A stretch of DNA of 30,000 nt from Trachelipus rathkii (GCA_015478945.1 JABUQX010057170.1:1-30000), one strand, 5' to 3'. Shown: positions 10,031 to 21,990, counted from the stretch's first letter. A program made the numbers and translations. Notes: a model not told the origin generated them from the letters alone.

Positions 10031-10235
10031 AAAGTTTTGGTATGTGTCCTTTTCTTATGAGGGAGGTTATCGCAAGGATATTGTAAGTATGCTGGTTGTT
10101 TTTAGAGTGGAATGGATCCTTGCGGCAAGGGCCTATGGGTTAATTTTCATGTGTCAATGTAATATATATCTGTTTGGCTCTCTCATTTTTTCTATCTCTT
10201 TTTCAGGAGTATATGTGAGACTAAATCCTGATTAA
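10017..10235 (+). other. Short open frame in repeat A copy 2
   Basis: Open from just after a TAG at 10014 to the TAA at 10233-10235. GTG at 10044 is the first plausible start, giving 63 codons. The peptide starts VSFSYEGGYRK and has a hydrophobic middle. It is colinear with the frame in copy 1. No family is recognised and there is no start context to support translation. Confidence 0.2.
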
Positions 10236-10602
10236 AGTGAATCCCATATTTATAAGAATTTATAGATATAAAGCAAAACATTGATGATAAGAGTGGTATA
10301 ACGACGTGCAATTGATACGCATCAGAGTGGAGGGTCCTATGAAGAGAGGGATACGGCGAGATTAAGAGGGAACTTTAAACACTTAAGAAACCTCAGTCAG
10401 ATTGGAGGACTTTTAACCACCACATATTCATCACAGGGAAAATCCACCCCGTTAAATTACGATACTTATACGTAGCAGAGGTCCCTGTTTCCTGCGCTGC
10501 GTGAGTGATTTGAGAACGAACTAATATGCGACAGTTATTGTTGGTAAGGGTTGTCGCCATCACTGTCGAATAAACAGGTAAAAATCTAAGAGTAACATAA
10601 AT
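10041..10602 (+). repeat. Repeat A, copy 2 (long diverged direct repeat)
   Basis: The partner of 1726-2276, in the same orientation and about 8.3 kb downstream. The 5' 49 bases are almost unchanged. The rest is alignable through conserved islands such as AATTTATAGAT, TTGATGATAAGAGTG and GATTAAGAGGGAA, up to AGAGTAACATAAATCA. Many single-base indels separate the copies. Left flanks are unrelated beyond a few bases and right flanks diverge after AATCA, which places the ends reasonably well. Confidence 0.88.
10083..10206 (+). other. Intron-like interval in repeat A copy 2
   Basis: GTAAGTATG at 10083 and a long pyrimidine tract ending TCTCTTTTTCAG at 10206 bound 124 nt, equivalent to the 121 nt interval in copy 1. 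The acceptor is followed by GAGTATATGTGAGAC. The pyrimidine tract is better developed here than in copy 1. Still a pattern match only. Confidence 0.27.
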
Positions 10603-10960
10603 CACATGATAGGTTTAGATCAAATATGTAGTCAGTAGATATCATATAATATAAAGACTTAACTATATAGACTCACTATTATATATATTATTTATATATA
10701 TGTATACATACTATCCACGTATCACTATATAGGCACTACTAAATATATAATAAACATCTGGGGCGGACCGCCCGGGCGCAATACTATATACATATACACT
10801 ATAATTATACACTGGAATGCTTTTAAGATGGTGAGTACCCTATACAAGCATATTAATAGACGGTATAATATACTATATATATAGATATATATATATATAG
10901 TATATCTATATAATATTAATGGATTAATTTTTATATAATTATTAAGACTATGTATACATA
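10603..10960. other. AT-rich stretch with embedded GC cluster
   Basis: A/T-rich DNA, without an open frame, is interrupted once by a compact GC island at 10760-10779. Confidence 0.75.
10760..10779. repeat. GC-rich palindromic cluster in AT DNA
   Basis: GGGCGG (10761-10766) and CCGCCC (10768-10773) form a perfect 6-bp inverted repeat around one A. The palindrome GCCCGGGC (10770-10777) overlaps it. Short palindromic GC clusters inside AT-rich spacers are known from fungal mitochondrial DNA. The resemblance is in style only, and I see no flanking target duplication. Confidence 0.55.
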
Positions 10961-12420
10961 TTGACTTGTGAATATATTTTCTTTGAGACCGTTGAGTAAA
11001 CTTTAATTCATATTCACGCTTTGAAAATACACATTCAAATAGTTATGATAAAGCAAGTTTGGATCAGGCTAATAAGTTTGGGAGAGGCTGAAAACAATTT
11101 AAAAAAAGAAGAACTATCAACATTTGCAAGTAGGAAAGAACTGAATATGGACTAAAATACTCTCAAAAGGCTCCGGAATGGCTGAATTGAAGCTATTTCG
11201 GATTATTTAGGGAAGTGGCAGTAAGAATTATTTTATGAAACTCTCCCTCGATAATAACATATTATATATAAAATTAATTGGATTAAAATTTGGAAATATA
11301 AATTAAAGCATTAAAGAGTAATCAAGAGTTCATGCTAAGTTACCAAATAGTAAAATGGAGCTTCTATTCTAAAGCAATTATTATGATTTTCGACCCTACA
11401 AATTGCATTACACTTTTATATACAGAAGAAATTTTTGCACGGCAGGAATTTATTGCTATGTGCGTTTCTTTATATTAACGATTATATATTTGCCAGCTTT
11501 TTTCACTATTGCATTATGAAACACGTACTCAGATGAAATTAATATTTTGGTTAAAGACTCGTAAGTTGCAGATCGAATCAAGGATTCTTTCGTTGTTTCG
11601 ATGTGCCTTTCAGATCTATTTGAGTGAGAATTACAACTTGAGGCACGAAGATTCAGAGAGCGCTCCAAGATTACTTATACAACTTACAATCAACAACTAC
11701 GTTATATAGGAAGGAGAGGACAAACTATTAGTATACATCTAGGGAGCACATCAGCCACAGTCTTATCAGCACAGCGACGGAGATTTACAGCAAAATTCAT
11801 GAAGAATTTCAATTATCTTCGCACTTCGGGAATGGTATTCAAACCGGCGTGATACGACGTTAGCAACGACATCGCAGACTCTCGTATGCTCCCTTTTTAG
11901 CTTGAATCTCACTCTTGCAATCCATGATACGAGTCGTGGATCAAATTATCAACAAGCCATCTTTCACTACAATCATGCCCTAAGAAAACAATAATCCCAC
12001 ACGAACCGAAAACATACAGAGAGAGAATCAACCATGACAATTAGATTCACTCACACTATGAGCATCGCACTAACGAAAGCACTTCCGTCCTTACCGACTG
12101 AGGCGAGAACATGGAGATCTATAGGGCATAAAAATCATACTCCTCTCCAATATCTTCTTATGATGCAGACTATCTAAAGACATTAACGAGTGGAGAGAAC
12201 TTCATACAGTCCCCTAATATCTCAAATTGGCGACCGAAGAAACTGGAGTACTTTCCACTGAGAGTGTGTATTCATGGGGGTATATACTTCACATTCTTCT
12301 CCAAGGGCCCCACAGAATCAGATTTGACACGCAAATCGGGGATCTAACCAACCATACTGTGACATAGAATTAAAGACGGAAATGCAACTCTAATACTACA
12401 TCGTAGTATTGTTTATGTAC
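10961..12420. other. Mixed-composition stretch without recognisable features
   Basis: Less AT-extreme than its surroundings. Two open frames overlap on opposite strands (11456-11668 minus, 70 codons; 11509-11709 plus, 66 codons) and neither resembles a known protein. I found no RNA gene or repeat. Confidence 0.6.
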
Positions 12421-12955
12421 GCACTTAAAATAGATTTCACAGTAATATTAAACTAATAACAACATTATAATCATATATATAATATATATTTACTATTTTA
12501 ATATATCATCATTATTAATTATTAATTTTAATTATATTAATATTATATTCATTTATTTACTTATATATAAGGTCGTGACATTAAATATTTGTGTTGTATT
12601 TATATATTCAATAATCATATATTAAATAATATATAATATTATAAGATTACCTATATATTAATATTTTAAATACTATATATAATGATTATAATTAATACTA
12701 AATTATATATATACGGTTTTTATTTGACTATTAATATATATACTTATAATTAATAATTAATATATTTAATTATATAATTAATATATATATTATATATTAT
12801 ATATAACTATTATAATTATATATATATATATATCATTATAATATTAATATATACTAATAATAATATATAATTAATATAAAATATATATAAGTATACTATA
12901 TATTATTTATAATATAATATTCTATATAAACTATTATATAATTAGTATATGATGA
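12421..12955. repeat. AT-rich low-complexity tract
   Basis: Nearly pure A/T with TTAATATAT-type words. No defined motif. Confidence 0.85.
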
Positions 12956-14150
12956 GTGGATAGTGTACAGAGGTGGTAGAAGTACTAGAGATTTAATGTT
13001 CATTATATTATAATTATTTATAGGGTAATAGATGTGAGGGTATAATCTATAGTCAAACAATCATAATCGGTACTAGGATCCGGAGATAAATCACAAATAA
13101 ATTTGAATGTCAAGTGTTCCAGGTGTATATGCACTGTAGCTTATAGATATAATTAACGAGAAAAGAGTAGAATGTAGAGTTAAAATGATGATGTTCACTC
13201 TGAGCTGAGAGTAAATGTTTAGGCTTTTTGAATTTGGGGATATTGTACTTTTTAAAAGAGTATTTAGTATATTCGGATATATTATTATAGTTGTAATATT
13301 AGTTATTTTATAGGTATGAATTATTTTACATTTTGAATAATAGACAGCATCAAGCCGAGATATCCAATGTTTAAATATGGCTGAGATGAGTAAGTGAAGT
13401 CACCATACGGATTATGCTGTACGGTATGATTTAATGTTGAGTGTTATCATCGCTCTTTGTAGCTAATTAGGTTTATATATTCAACCCATAATAAGGTTAT
13501 GACTATTTAAGTAAGCTTAATTGTAGTTATTTTATATTATATACATGACTGGGTAATGCTGTTGTCTGACTTGGATTCGGTTATATACACCATGCTTATT
13601 AGTTGGTACATGATATAGGTACCAGTATGGTACCATTAAGGTTTATATAATAGATGGAATAAGGATAGTATTTTACTAGTATTTTATTTGGTATTGATAT
13701 AATAGGATGAAGTGCAATTTTTGTAATGGAGAGTTATTTATGGGTATATTAAGGTGTATAATTAATACCTTGATATGTTTATTATTGATCTTAGTTAATT
13801 ACATTACAGTTAGATAGATTTAATATGTGAGATAAATAGTATAGGAACAGTAATAATATTGTGGAATGGATAGTGTATGGATTACGGGCTAGTCAGTTAG
13901 TTACATATTATTTAGTTTGTTATATATAATAATTACATGCTATTATAACGTTTTGATAGGGAGTTATTGTGATAATTATGTAGGTATATAGAGCATTGAG
14001 AATATTAAGTAATATATGATTAGTTTGGGCTGTTAATTGTTAAGAGTATATTAATATATTATTTTTTTATGTATAAGATGGTATGGTTATTAACTTTCTT
14101 ATAACATCGTTATTTATGGATAATTTAGTTACCTTAAACTGAGAATTTAT
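12956..14150. other. AT-rich, C-poor stretch without genes
   Basis: No long open frame. The only local oddity is a short direct repeat, GGTACCAGTATGGTACC at 13618-13634, in which the GGTACC palindrome occurs twice. Nothing else is supportable. Confidence 0.6.
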
Positions 14151-14154
14151 CCGA

Positions 14155-14540
14155 TTTACCTTCTCACTCACACTCTCTCTTCGCTCTGCACATCGTTGGG
14201 CTAATTATTTACGTATGATATTTCAACAAAAATGAAATAGAAGCCCGAGTTTTTCTGCACTCTTAACTTGCCACATTTCAAATGCCCAATTGAATATGGA
14301 GCTCACATCTAAACGAAAAAGATAAAAAAAAAAAACAAATATAAATAGTAAAGAGAAGAGAAAATAAATAAAAATAAAAAAAAAAACGATTAATTCTGTT
14401 AATTCCCGCCAGTCTGGGTTGGCTCCGTCTCCCTGTCTCACTACATTCCAAAGGAGTAAATACCACTGTGTTACCTCGGTACCAGATAGCACATGACAAT
14501 GCTTTATGATGCGTTTAATTTATTTTAATTTATGAGCTCT
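14155..14540. other. Pyrimidine run followed by A-rich tract
   Basis: A C/T run at about 14159-14192 (CTCACTCACACTCTCTCTTC) precedes A-rich DNA with runs of 12-13 A at 14324-14390. The minus-strand frames 14223-14492 and 14278-14499 overlap and contain long Phe runs encoded by poly-T, so they are compositional. Confidence 0.6.
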
Positions 14541-16920
14541 CTCGGATTAGCTCATTTCTCTATTACCTATAAGACTGAACCTCGTCGAACCGGAAAGTCT
14601 AGGATACTGGGCCTGTTCAAAATCTCTAATATTATTAAATACGGTACTTTAATTTATTAAATTTAATAATGGAATCTAGTTAATATATATATACACACTT
14701 TTTAAAATTTAAACATTATTTCAGTTCCCCAACAAAGAGTGAAGGAGTAGGAAACAATATTCTTAAATAATGCCTTTTTAAACTATATATAATTTTCTTT
14801 ATACCAATATATTCGCTTTGATAGATTTAACATATTTGCTTATTAGCTGCGGTGATTTCACCAGATCATAATGCTTGGTGTTCTTATAGTCTATAGGATT
14901 GAGAGAAGGTGTTAATGCTTTGAAATAAGAACGCATAATATCTTTTTAGTGAACTGACGTCACAGTATGCTATATTAAGCGAGATAATGCACTATTTAAA
15001 ATATTGGGTAGATTGACACAGAATGAACTTATCGCCAGACTAGTCTTGAATTCTTTATTATTGTAATTACTAGATATAAACTAATATATATATCTTATTT
15101 GTTTCTTATAATTCTTTAAAAGAGAGTATGCAGCATTTAGATGCATGCATATTATATTTTTTTATTTATATTACTATAATATCATTATTATATAAATTAT
15201 ATAGATATTGAATGAGAACTAGTACAAATAAATTAAATAATTAAATAAATAATTCGAAATATATTTAATGGGATTTATAATTATTAATTCCCATTTTAAT
15301 TTAAATTATTAGCTTTCTATCATAAATTCAATTAATTAAATATTAAATATAATTCGAGATCGATGTTTCAGACTGTAAATGCCACCAGTATCCAATATGC
15401 TTTATTTACGTCTACTAATTATACTTTAGGGTACATAGTATTATTAGAGAAAACACCAGTAATAACCGATGATTTACAGTAATAACTTATTAAATCATCA
15501 CATATAATTAGTCAGATTTTCTTTCGTTTTATTCTTCTTATAATTCATTAGTATGATCTATTCAAAAAGTAATAAACCATAAAAACTGAGTTTTATTTAT
15601 TCTTTATATATATTATTCTATTTCATGCTAGTTTATTGTATGCAGATTTTTATGTAGCATTTTTATTTAATATTTATAGTTGCAATATTCATAGATCATT
15701 ATTTTATATATATTACTCCCATTTTGTATTTATTCTATTTATATTAGTTATCATTATTATTATCTATAATATTAATATTTATTTTAATCCCCATATTGTT
15801 GACTACATCTATATGTTTATATTTATTGACACAAAAAAAATATTTATCTTGGTTTATTTCATGTATAATAATTATTCATTTTAGATAGGTTTCCATATAA
15901 AATTATAGTCATATTTTGTTATATCTATTACTGTCTACTTACTGTCTAAGTATTTTATTAGTATTATTATTTATTATATTTATTCAACTTAACCATTATA
16001 TATTATGTCAATTCTATTGATTATATTAATTATTTATTATTATTTATTAGACGACCAGACATTATTTTATTCATGCAAAGGAATTACAATTAATCCTAAG
16101 TATAGCATACTTAAGTATTAATATGTATTATAGTTATATTATGTTTGAATATTTGCATATGTAATTTTTTATTATTAATATATATAAAAATTTGATAGAA
16201 ATCTAATTATTCATCAGTGTATTTTAATAATCTATTATTTTATATAATTATATGATTATTATATTCATTATATATTTACCAAGCATTATTTTTATTTATT
16301 ATAAGTATCTTTGTTTATTCACACTCACGATGTATTACGATTATATACTTTCATATTATCATTCATTAATCTTATTATTATATTATTCATATAATGATTT
16401 ATACTATTATTATTATTCAATACTATTTTACTTTCTATTTATTATATATTTAATTATTATATATTTTATAATTCAATTATTATTATTTGATATTATTAAA
16501 CAAAACTATAGTAATATACTTGATCATATATATTCCTTTAAGAATACATATATATATTATAAAAATCTTTTTTATTAAATCATTATTATAGGAAATAAAA
16601 TTTTTATATAATTCCTCTAAATTTACATAAAACAATTATTGAACGCCAACCGTGATAAGATCATTATTCCCACTCAATTTGTTGAACTCATGAAAATAAC
16701 TAAATAAGTATCAATTTAGCATTTTGATTAATTAAGCAATAATATATATATTTAATTATGTCAATATATAATATATATAGTTAATACTATATTAATTAGT
16801 CTCTATTATGTAATCTATATACTTCTCTCCTTTATCCTTATACTATTATATCATATAATTACCATAGATATCTAATTATCACATTCAGATATTATACGAT
16901 AACTTACTATTTTTTAAAGG
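14541..16920. other. Long AT-rich, locally T-rich stretch
   Basis: About 2.4 kb of A/T-rich DNA. From about 15600 to 16580 the plus strand is T-rich, which depletes TAA and opens frames such as 15636-15884 (82 codons) and 16252-16578 (108 codons). These encode almost only Ile, Tyr, Phe, Leu and Asn, as poly-T/A composition predicts. A 9-bp hairpin is present at 15468-15499. Confidence 0.7.
15468..15499. repeat. 9-bp inverted repeat
   Basis: GATGATTTA (15468-15476) and TAAATCATC (15491-15499) pair perfectly across a 14-nt loop. The loop region repeats CAGTAATAAC, which also occurs just upstream at 15457. AT-rich background makes chance plausible. Confidence 0.5.
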
Positions 16921-17348
16921 CGTAAGATCTATTGTATTACATAGTTAAGGAATGTGGAGGTTGGCATACGGTGACGAACGCTGGTGACCTGGGTTATTCG
17001 AAGTATAGCGTAGGTGGGGTACTTCTCGTGAGTGTACAGTACGGCGTTTGTTATGAAACGATAAGTAACAACTGATCTACATCGGGTGTGTACTTTTGTT
17101 TAACAAACCGGGAGCTCAGGGGGCTTTAATTTTTATTTTGAAATTTAGGTGACGTGTGTTCCGGATGTCGTTCGTGTAGGGTACGAGGTGTGAGTTCGCC
17201 AAAGGTTTGGCTTGTTTCAAATAGATCTCTGATACTGATAGTATTTTTTATATTCTTAAGATTAGACTGAGAACTCCGGGGTTGTGTGTTGGTTTAAGGG
17301 TTTTGTTAGTGTTTTCGTGGGTGTTTTTGGGATTGTTCCCACGCGAGT
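16921..17348. other. Mixed-composition stretch without features
   Basis: A sharp change from AT-rich DNA to G/T-leaning DNA with normal complexity. No gene, RNA or repeat recognised. Confidence 0.6.
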
Positions 17349-17600
17349 TTGTTGTTGTTTGATAGCGTTCGCACGGGCTTATCAGTTGGCTTCAATCTGA
17401 TAACTAGAACATATCACATCACAGCTTTCGCGCACCCAGCAGTTCCAGTGTCTTGTCTATTATGTTGGTTTGCGTTGTCTGCTCCGTCATGTGATGTGTA
17501 TACACCGCTGAAGTATTTCGCCACGCTGAATGATGGTGTTTATATATATTATCGTTTAACGCATGCTTCCGCCGACTTTAGTTTCTACTATTTGTTTTGA
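17349..17600 (+). other. Unassigned open frame of 83 codons
   Basis: Starts at TTG (17349) and stops at TGA (17598-17600). The frame is open back to 17310. The amino-acid mix is more protein-like than elsewhere, with a hydrophobic first half and a Tyr/Phe-rich end. No motif or family is recognised, there is no ribosome-binding or Kozak-like context, and the length is unremarkable for chance. Listed only as one of the better candidates for a coding fragment. Confidence 0.12.
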
Positions 17601-19080
17601 ACATATATCCATACATTTAATATAAATATATGTCAGAGAAGTATATCACTTCTATCATAGGCTGTTATAAGATGAGGTTCTATCTGGTTATCATACTACT
17701 TATGAATGATAAAGCATCCATATATTATCTACTACGTCTTAATTCTAATGTATATAGATTGTTATTTGATTACTTGTGGGCTTGAAGTGAGGGAGGTGCG
17801 GAGTGGTGAGAGAGATGAGGGCATAGGGCTGTAGGACTAGTTATTCCAAAGAGTTCTTAAAAAATGAGAGGTTGGATTCGTATCTAGGGACTCCTTAGAG
17901 GACCACCGAGTCACATAAGCGGGACACTTCGGCCTCTTGCGACTCTTGTGAAGTGCTGACTCTCGTGAGTAAGGTATCAAATCCCCACTAAACACCTCTC
18001 GTTCGCTCTCATGCGCGACGAGGCGTCCTGATCTGGATACATCCATCTCTCAAATGAAGTCTAAGAAATCGCCTCTACTCAACTATGTCAGTGGATTACT
18101 GAATCGCTATAATCCAACTAAATTGGAATGCGGGTCGTTTTCTCGTGTTTCCCGGAGGTATTCTTTCTTTGGTGTCTAGTTATACACGAGATCGGATGTC
18201 TTGCCACGGGTAGTTAGGCGCTATAGCGTTTATATTCTGGATTCGCTTGGGTTTTTGTAAACACGAAATTTCGTTTATGTTTAACCTTAAATGCTGGGTC
18301 TGCATATTAAGTGATATTGCGATGTTGTCCTTATCAGATGCCCCTCGGCATTTTATCGCCTTATTAATTTAGGGGAGAGTAAACACCTATTTGCACTTGT
18401 CCATGTTCCACGTCGATAAAATTTATTGTGTATTTTCATTTGGAACCGGCTTCGGTGTTCTTTCACCATCTAATGGGACATGATACGGACTTATATGTTT
18501 TCCTAGGTGTGTAGGTCTTTCCCGTATATGGTTAGTCTTATGATATTTGTAATTCGTGATGTAAGTTAAGGAAGCCCGTACTAAGTGTTCGATATGTTTA
18601 CCGTATTACATATTGGGTCATTGAGCTACCCGCTTCAACTTGGATTACCTATGCGTAGCTAATGAGCTACCGGTTAATTGTATTTATTTCTTTCCATTCA
18701 CTATTAGTATATTACATCGTTATATGGATCTATGTAATTAATTTTCGTATGAGATTCATCGGGGCCCTACAGCCAATTTTATATCAGCTAGTTTAGTAAA
18801 AATAACGTCTTACTAGTGAGATACATTTGCTAATAAATTTATAATGGAATTTATCTATGCATCAAATTTACGTATCCACTATTAATCTTCCGAGCCGATA
18901 TCGTGTTGAGGAGAACATCACTTTATATAAATCAGAAAGTATGATTAGGGTTTTGTTGAATGATATGGTGGATCTTTAGTCTTAAATGCATGGATTATCT
19001 TAATGATTATTCATTCTGCTTTCTCTCTAATCTGGTAATCGTTCCTTTATCATACTTAATTAATAGTTACCATGATTAAA
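17601..19080. other. Mixed-composition stretch without genes
   Basis: A minus-strand frame at 17837-18046 (69 codons) is hydrophilic and Ser/Arg-rich but unrecognised. A loose local repeat, TTGAGCTACCCG / ATGAGCTACCGG, lies near 18620 and 18662. GGGGCCCTAC occurs at 18761-18770 and again at 23669-23678. Confidence 0.55.
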
Positions 19081-19420
19081 TATGGATCAATATATACTAG
19101 TGATAGTATATAATACTTATATTCAAAGTAGCAGTATTATTAGATTTGAGATCTATTTAATATTCTTTCTACTATATCATGTATATATGCTTTCTATATA
19201 TACATATCTGATATTAATTTATGCGCGCATCTATAGCTCATATACACTAATATATAATTACATGATCATATTAATACATCAATATAGTGATTAAGAGGTA
19301 TAACTTAATTATTTTAATTACGACTATATTATGATATTATATAATTATATAACAATAATATCAAAATATATATGTAAATATTCATAAATATCTTAATATT
19401 TATAATTGGACTAACTTATG
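19081..19420. other. AT-rich stretch
   Basis: A/T-rich DNA. The 70-codon frame 19082-19294 is Ile/Tyr/Leu-rich by composition. Nothing else seen. Confidence 0.7.
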
Positions 19421-20440
19421 AGAGGGTAACCCCTAAGAATGTTGAAGTCTGTAAGTCTCAGGGTCGATTATTATGATTTTTAATTGTACTGACTATCTAA
19501 CGTAGATGTAATAGATGATCTTGTATAAAATCGGTTGACCATTCTTTCCAGGTCAAGATCTTAATATAACTCATATGTTTCCTAATACATTAGGGTGATA
19601 CAGGAGTATGATGTGATAGTGATGACGTACCACAGCCGTGGCGTGCTTCATGAATTACGAATAAGTAGTATGGTAAGGACACCTATAAGTAAAGTCAGGC
19701 CAGCAAATGGGGATCAGTATGTGTTTGGCTTCTACTCATATTTTATTTATTTATCCAGGAGAGATTTATTAAGGCACTAGTCTTAGATTTTATTTAGACG
19801 CCCCTCCTGCACCTAAAACTTATGGGGTACTCCGCGAGGTGTGATCTGACTATCCTCGATAAGGTGGATCCTGTTAAGTACTTAGGCCTACGTAGTTGAA
19901 GGTATTATTATCAACTTTATCAACTATATATTTAGTAGTGGTTCTAACGGCACGCGATTTCTAACTAACTATTATAGAGCAAGCTGTATAGGGTAACGTA
20001 AGTTAGATTCCTATTAAATATCATAGGATGTTTGTTAATATTATTAAATATGATTTACAACAACACCTCCACCACTGTCTTTTGACACCAATAGGGTAAA
20101 TGTGAATAGATACCTATTTAAACAGTTAGCTAGGAGGTATATATCATGCTTTAGTTAACTATTGAGGGGGTAGACCGTATGAGATATCACCCAGTCTGAG
20201 GGAATATATGTATCCTAATTATTTGAATACACGGTCATACAATTCTTATTATTCTGATTACTCTAGGTGCAACCTGACCTGCATTTAGTACTTCTATAAT
20301 TATAGGGTATTGAACCTAATGATAACCTTATAACCACGGTGCGTTTCAGTTAATTCTATTATTGATAATAATAGGGTCACCGTTAATAACCCTAGGCTAT
20401 TTTCTATTTATCTAAATTATTAGGTCAATTGAATACACTA
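19421..20440. other. Stretch with recurrent TAGGGT/ACCCTA-type words
   Basis: Short TAGGGT or AGGGTA words recur at about 19423, 19584, 19989, 20091, 20304 and 20372, several followed closely by AACC or ACCC. The clearest is TAGGGT (20372-20377) with ACCCTA (20389-20394). No open frame of note: 19595-19780 is 61 codons and unrecognised. Confidence 0.4.
20356..20394. repeat. Two adjacent overlapping hairpins
   Basis: CTATTATT (20356-20363) pairs with AATAATAG (20367-20374) across a 3-nt loop. TAGGGT (20372-20377) pairs with ACCCTA (20389-20394) across 11 nt. The two stems share three bases, so they are mutually exclusive or partly so. Function unknown. Confidence 0.5.
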
Positions 20441-20910
20441 CTAAAGTAATTATTATAGTATTTAGCTTTTAATATATAAGTAACATATTCAATTAGTCAT
20501 GTAAGATTCTTTTATTAATCTTTTAAAAATATACAATCGTTATCTAAAGCGATTGAACTACTATAGTTGTATTATGTTATTCTTAAAATTAGCATAATGC
20601 AAGATACAATTGTGAGGTGGAATAAACATTTTTAATAATATATACTATTATTAATCTTAATATATATATAATAATATTTATATTATAATGTATAAGTCAT
20701 TACTTCAAATTTATTGATATATAATATATATATATATATATATACTATATATATAATATATATATATATATAATATATAATTTTATAATAAATAAATATT
20801 ATATAAAATATATAAATAATAATAAAATATAAAAATATATATAATTTAAAAAATAAAATATAAAACTAAATATTTATAAATATATAAAAATAATATTAAT
20901 AATATAAGAG
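20441..20910. repeat. AT-rich low-complexity tract
   Basis: TA dinucleotide repeats (about 20718-20780) grade into an A-rich, TATAAA-like stretch. No defined origin or promoter can be claimed. Confidence 0.85.
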
Positions 20911-21514
20911 TGAGGCATAGATGTGTTAGATAAATAAGGGATATATTCTATTAGGATTAGTTTTCTTATATATAAAGTAGTTATGAAAATCACTTCGGCG
21001 ATAACTACATATCGGTTTCCTATAGTTCTTGAATTCCGATACTAATCTATCTGCAAGTCCCTTCTTGAACAGCGTTTAGTTCGTAGTTGATTCGCTTTCG
21101 ACATCGCCCTTAGCTTGCTGTATAAGTTAAGGTGCGAGATATAAGAGACCACCATCTTATCTAAGTTATTCAATCATGGGTTATCTGACCCCCAGTTGCC
21201 AATGTGAGGTTCATTTTAATGATTTTACGAAGGTCACGTGTTTCACATTCTCCAGTCTGCTTGTCTTTATATTCCTATTAAGGTTAGATTGGTATTATTT
21301 TTCTTACTTAAGATGTTAGTATATCGATTCACTACTATGTACTAGCTACTGACAAGTTTACTATTTTAGATAATTATGTATCTCGTGTACATAGCTATTA
21401 CATCGACTGATTTGAATGACACTATATATTACCCGTGCATTATTGTCATCTCATAGTATGGGAGTAGTTGTACCATACCAGTTGCCGTGTTATATCTAAT
21501 TAATTAATTGGGAT

Positions 21515-21557
21515 TGAAGTGAACCTTCCGCGTCCGAATAGTGCATTCGGTACTTCA
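21515..21557. repeat. Nested inverted repeat
   Basis: TGAAGT (21515-21520) pairs with ACTTCA (21552-21557). Inside it CCGAAT (21534-21539) pairs with ATTCGG (21545-21550) around a 5-nt loop. The right-hand arms are separated by one base while the left arms have a 13-nt bulge. Confidence 0.5.
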
Positions 21558-21823
21558 TCCATGCATATATTAATGTATGGTGTCATGCATCTGTCTTCCT
21601 ATTACATATTAATGAAGGTCGACTTGGATCCCGATTAAAGCCAAATGTGGAGTTTATGTTCAGCGTCTATATTCTAAAACGGGTTTTACTTATAACCTCC
21701 AGATCGCTATTGTTTAGTGGGGTTTAACAATATCAAAGGTTAATTGTTATTATATTGAGAACTAACTATCTAAAATGAGCATCACTTTTTTAATTTCATA
21801 CGTTTATATACTTCCTGGATCAT

Positions 21824-21906
21824 TTTGAACCGTATCTGCTAAGGTTCACCTTTGACTTAACACTGTAATATTGTCAAGTATGCCACAGATACTTTAGCAG
21901 TTCAAA
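21824..21906. repeat. Extended three-segment hairpin
   Basis: TTTGAAC (21824-21830) pairs with GTTCAAA (21900-21906). After a 6-nt left bulge, TGCTAA (21837-21842) pairs with TTAGCA (21894-21899). Near the tip TTGAC (21852-21856) pairs with GTCAA (21873-21877). An alternative short stem, TGAACC/GGTTCA (21826-21848), competes with it. A possible structured RNA or cruciform, without known family. Confidence 0.5.
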
Positions 21907-21990
21907 GACTATACGGAAGAAATTCAAGCTCTGGAATCATATGTTCATATATTTGTTCTTCTACAGAAATTGTCATAGAATTGTCACTAG

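Larger units (their letters stand above)
20911..21990. other. Mixed-composition stretch with two hairpins
   Basis: No open frame reaches 60 codons. Two structured inverted repeats lie at 21515-21557 and 21824-21906. Otherwise nothing recognised. Confidence 0.6.

Noticed and set aside
1726..10602. Transposon bounded by the two copies of repeat A as long terminal repeats
   Set aside because: The copies lack TG...CA ends and target duplications, and the 7.8 kb between them encodes no polymerase or integrase fragment that I can recognise.
10661..10680. T7 promoter-like word GACTCACTAT
   Set aside because: Only ten bases match; the GGG initiation region and the upstream part of the promoter are absent, and the surroundings are AT-rich.
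15636..16578. Plus-strand frames of 82 and 108 codons resembling hydrophobic mitochondrial membrane proteins
   Set aside because: They consist almost only of Ile, Tyr, Phe, Leu and Asn encoded by T/A-rich DNA; T-richness depletes TAA and TAG. No conserved residues of any respiratory subunit are present.
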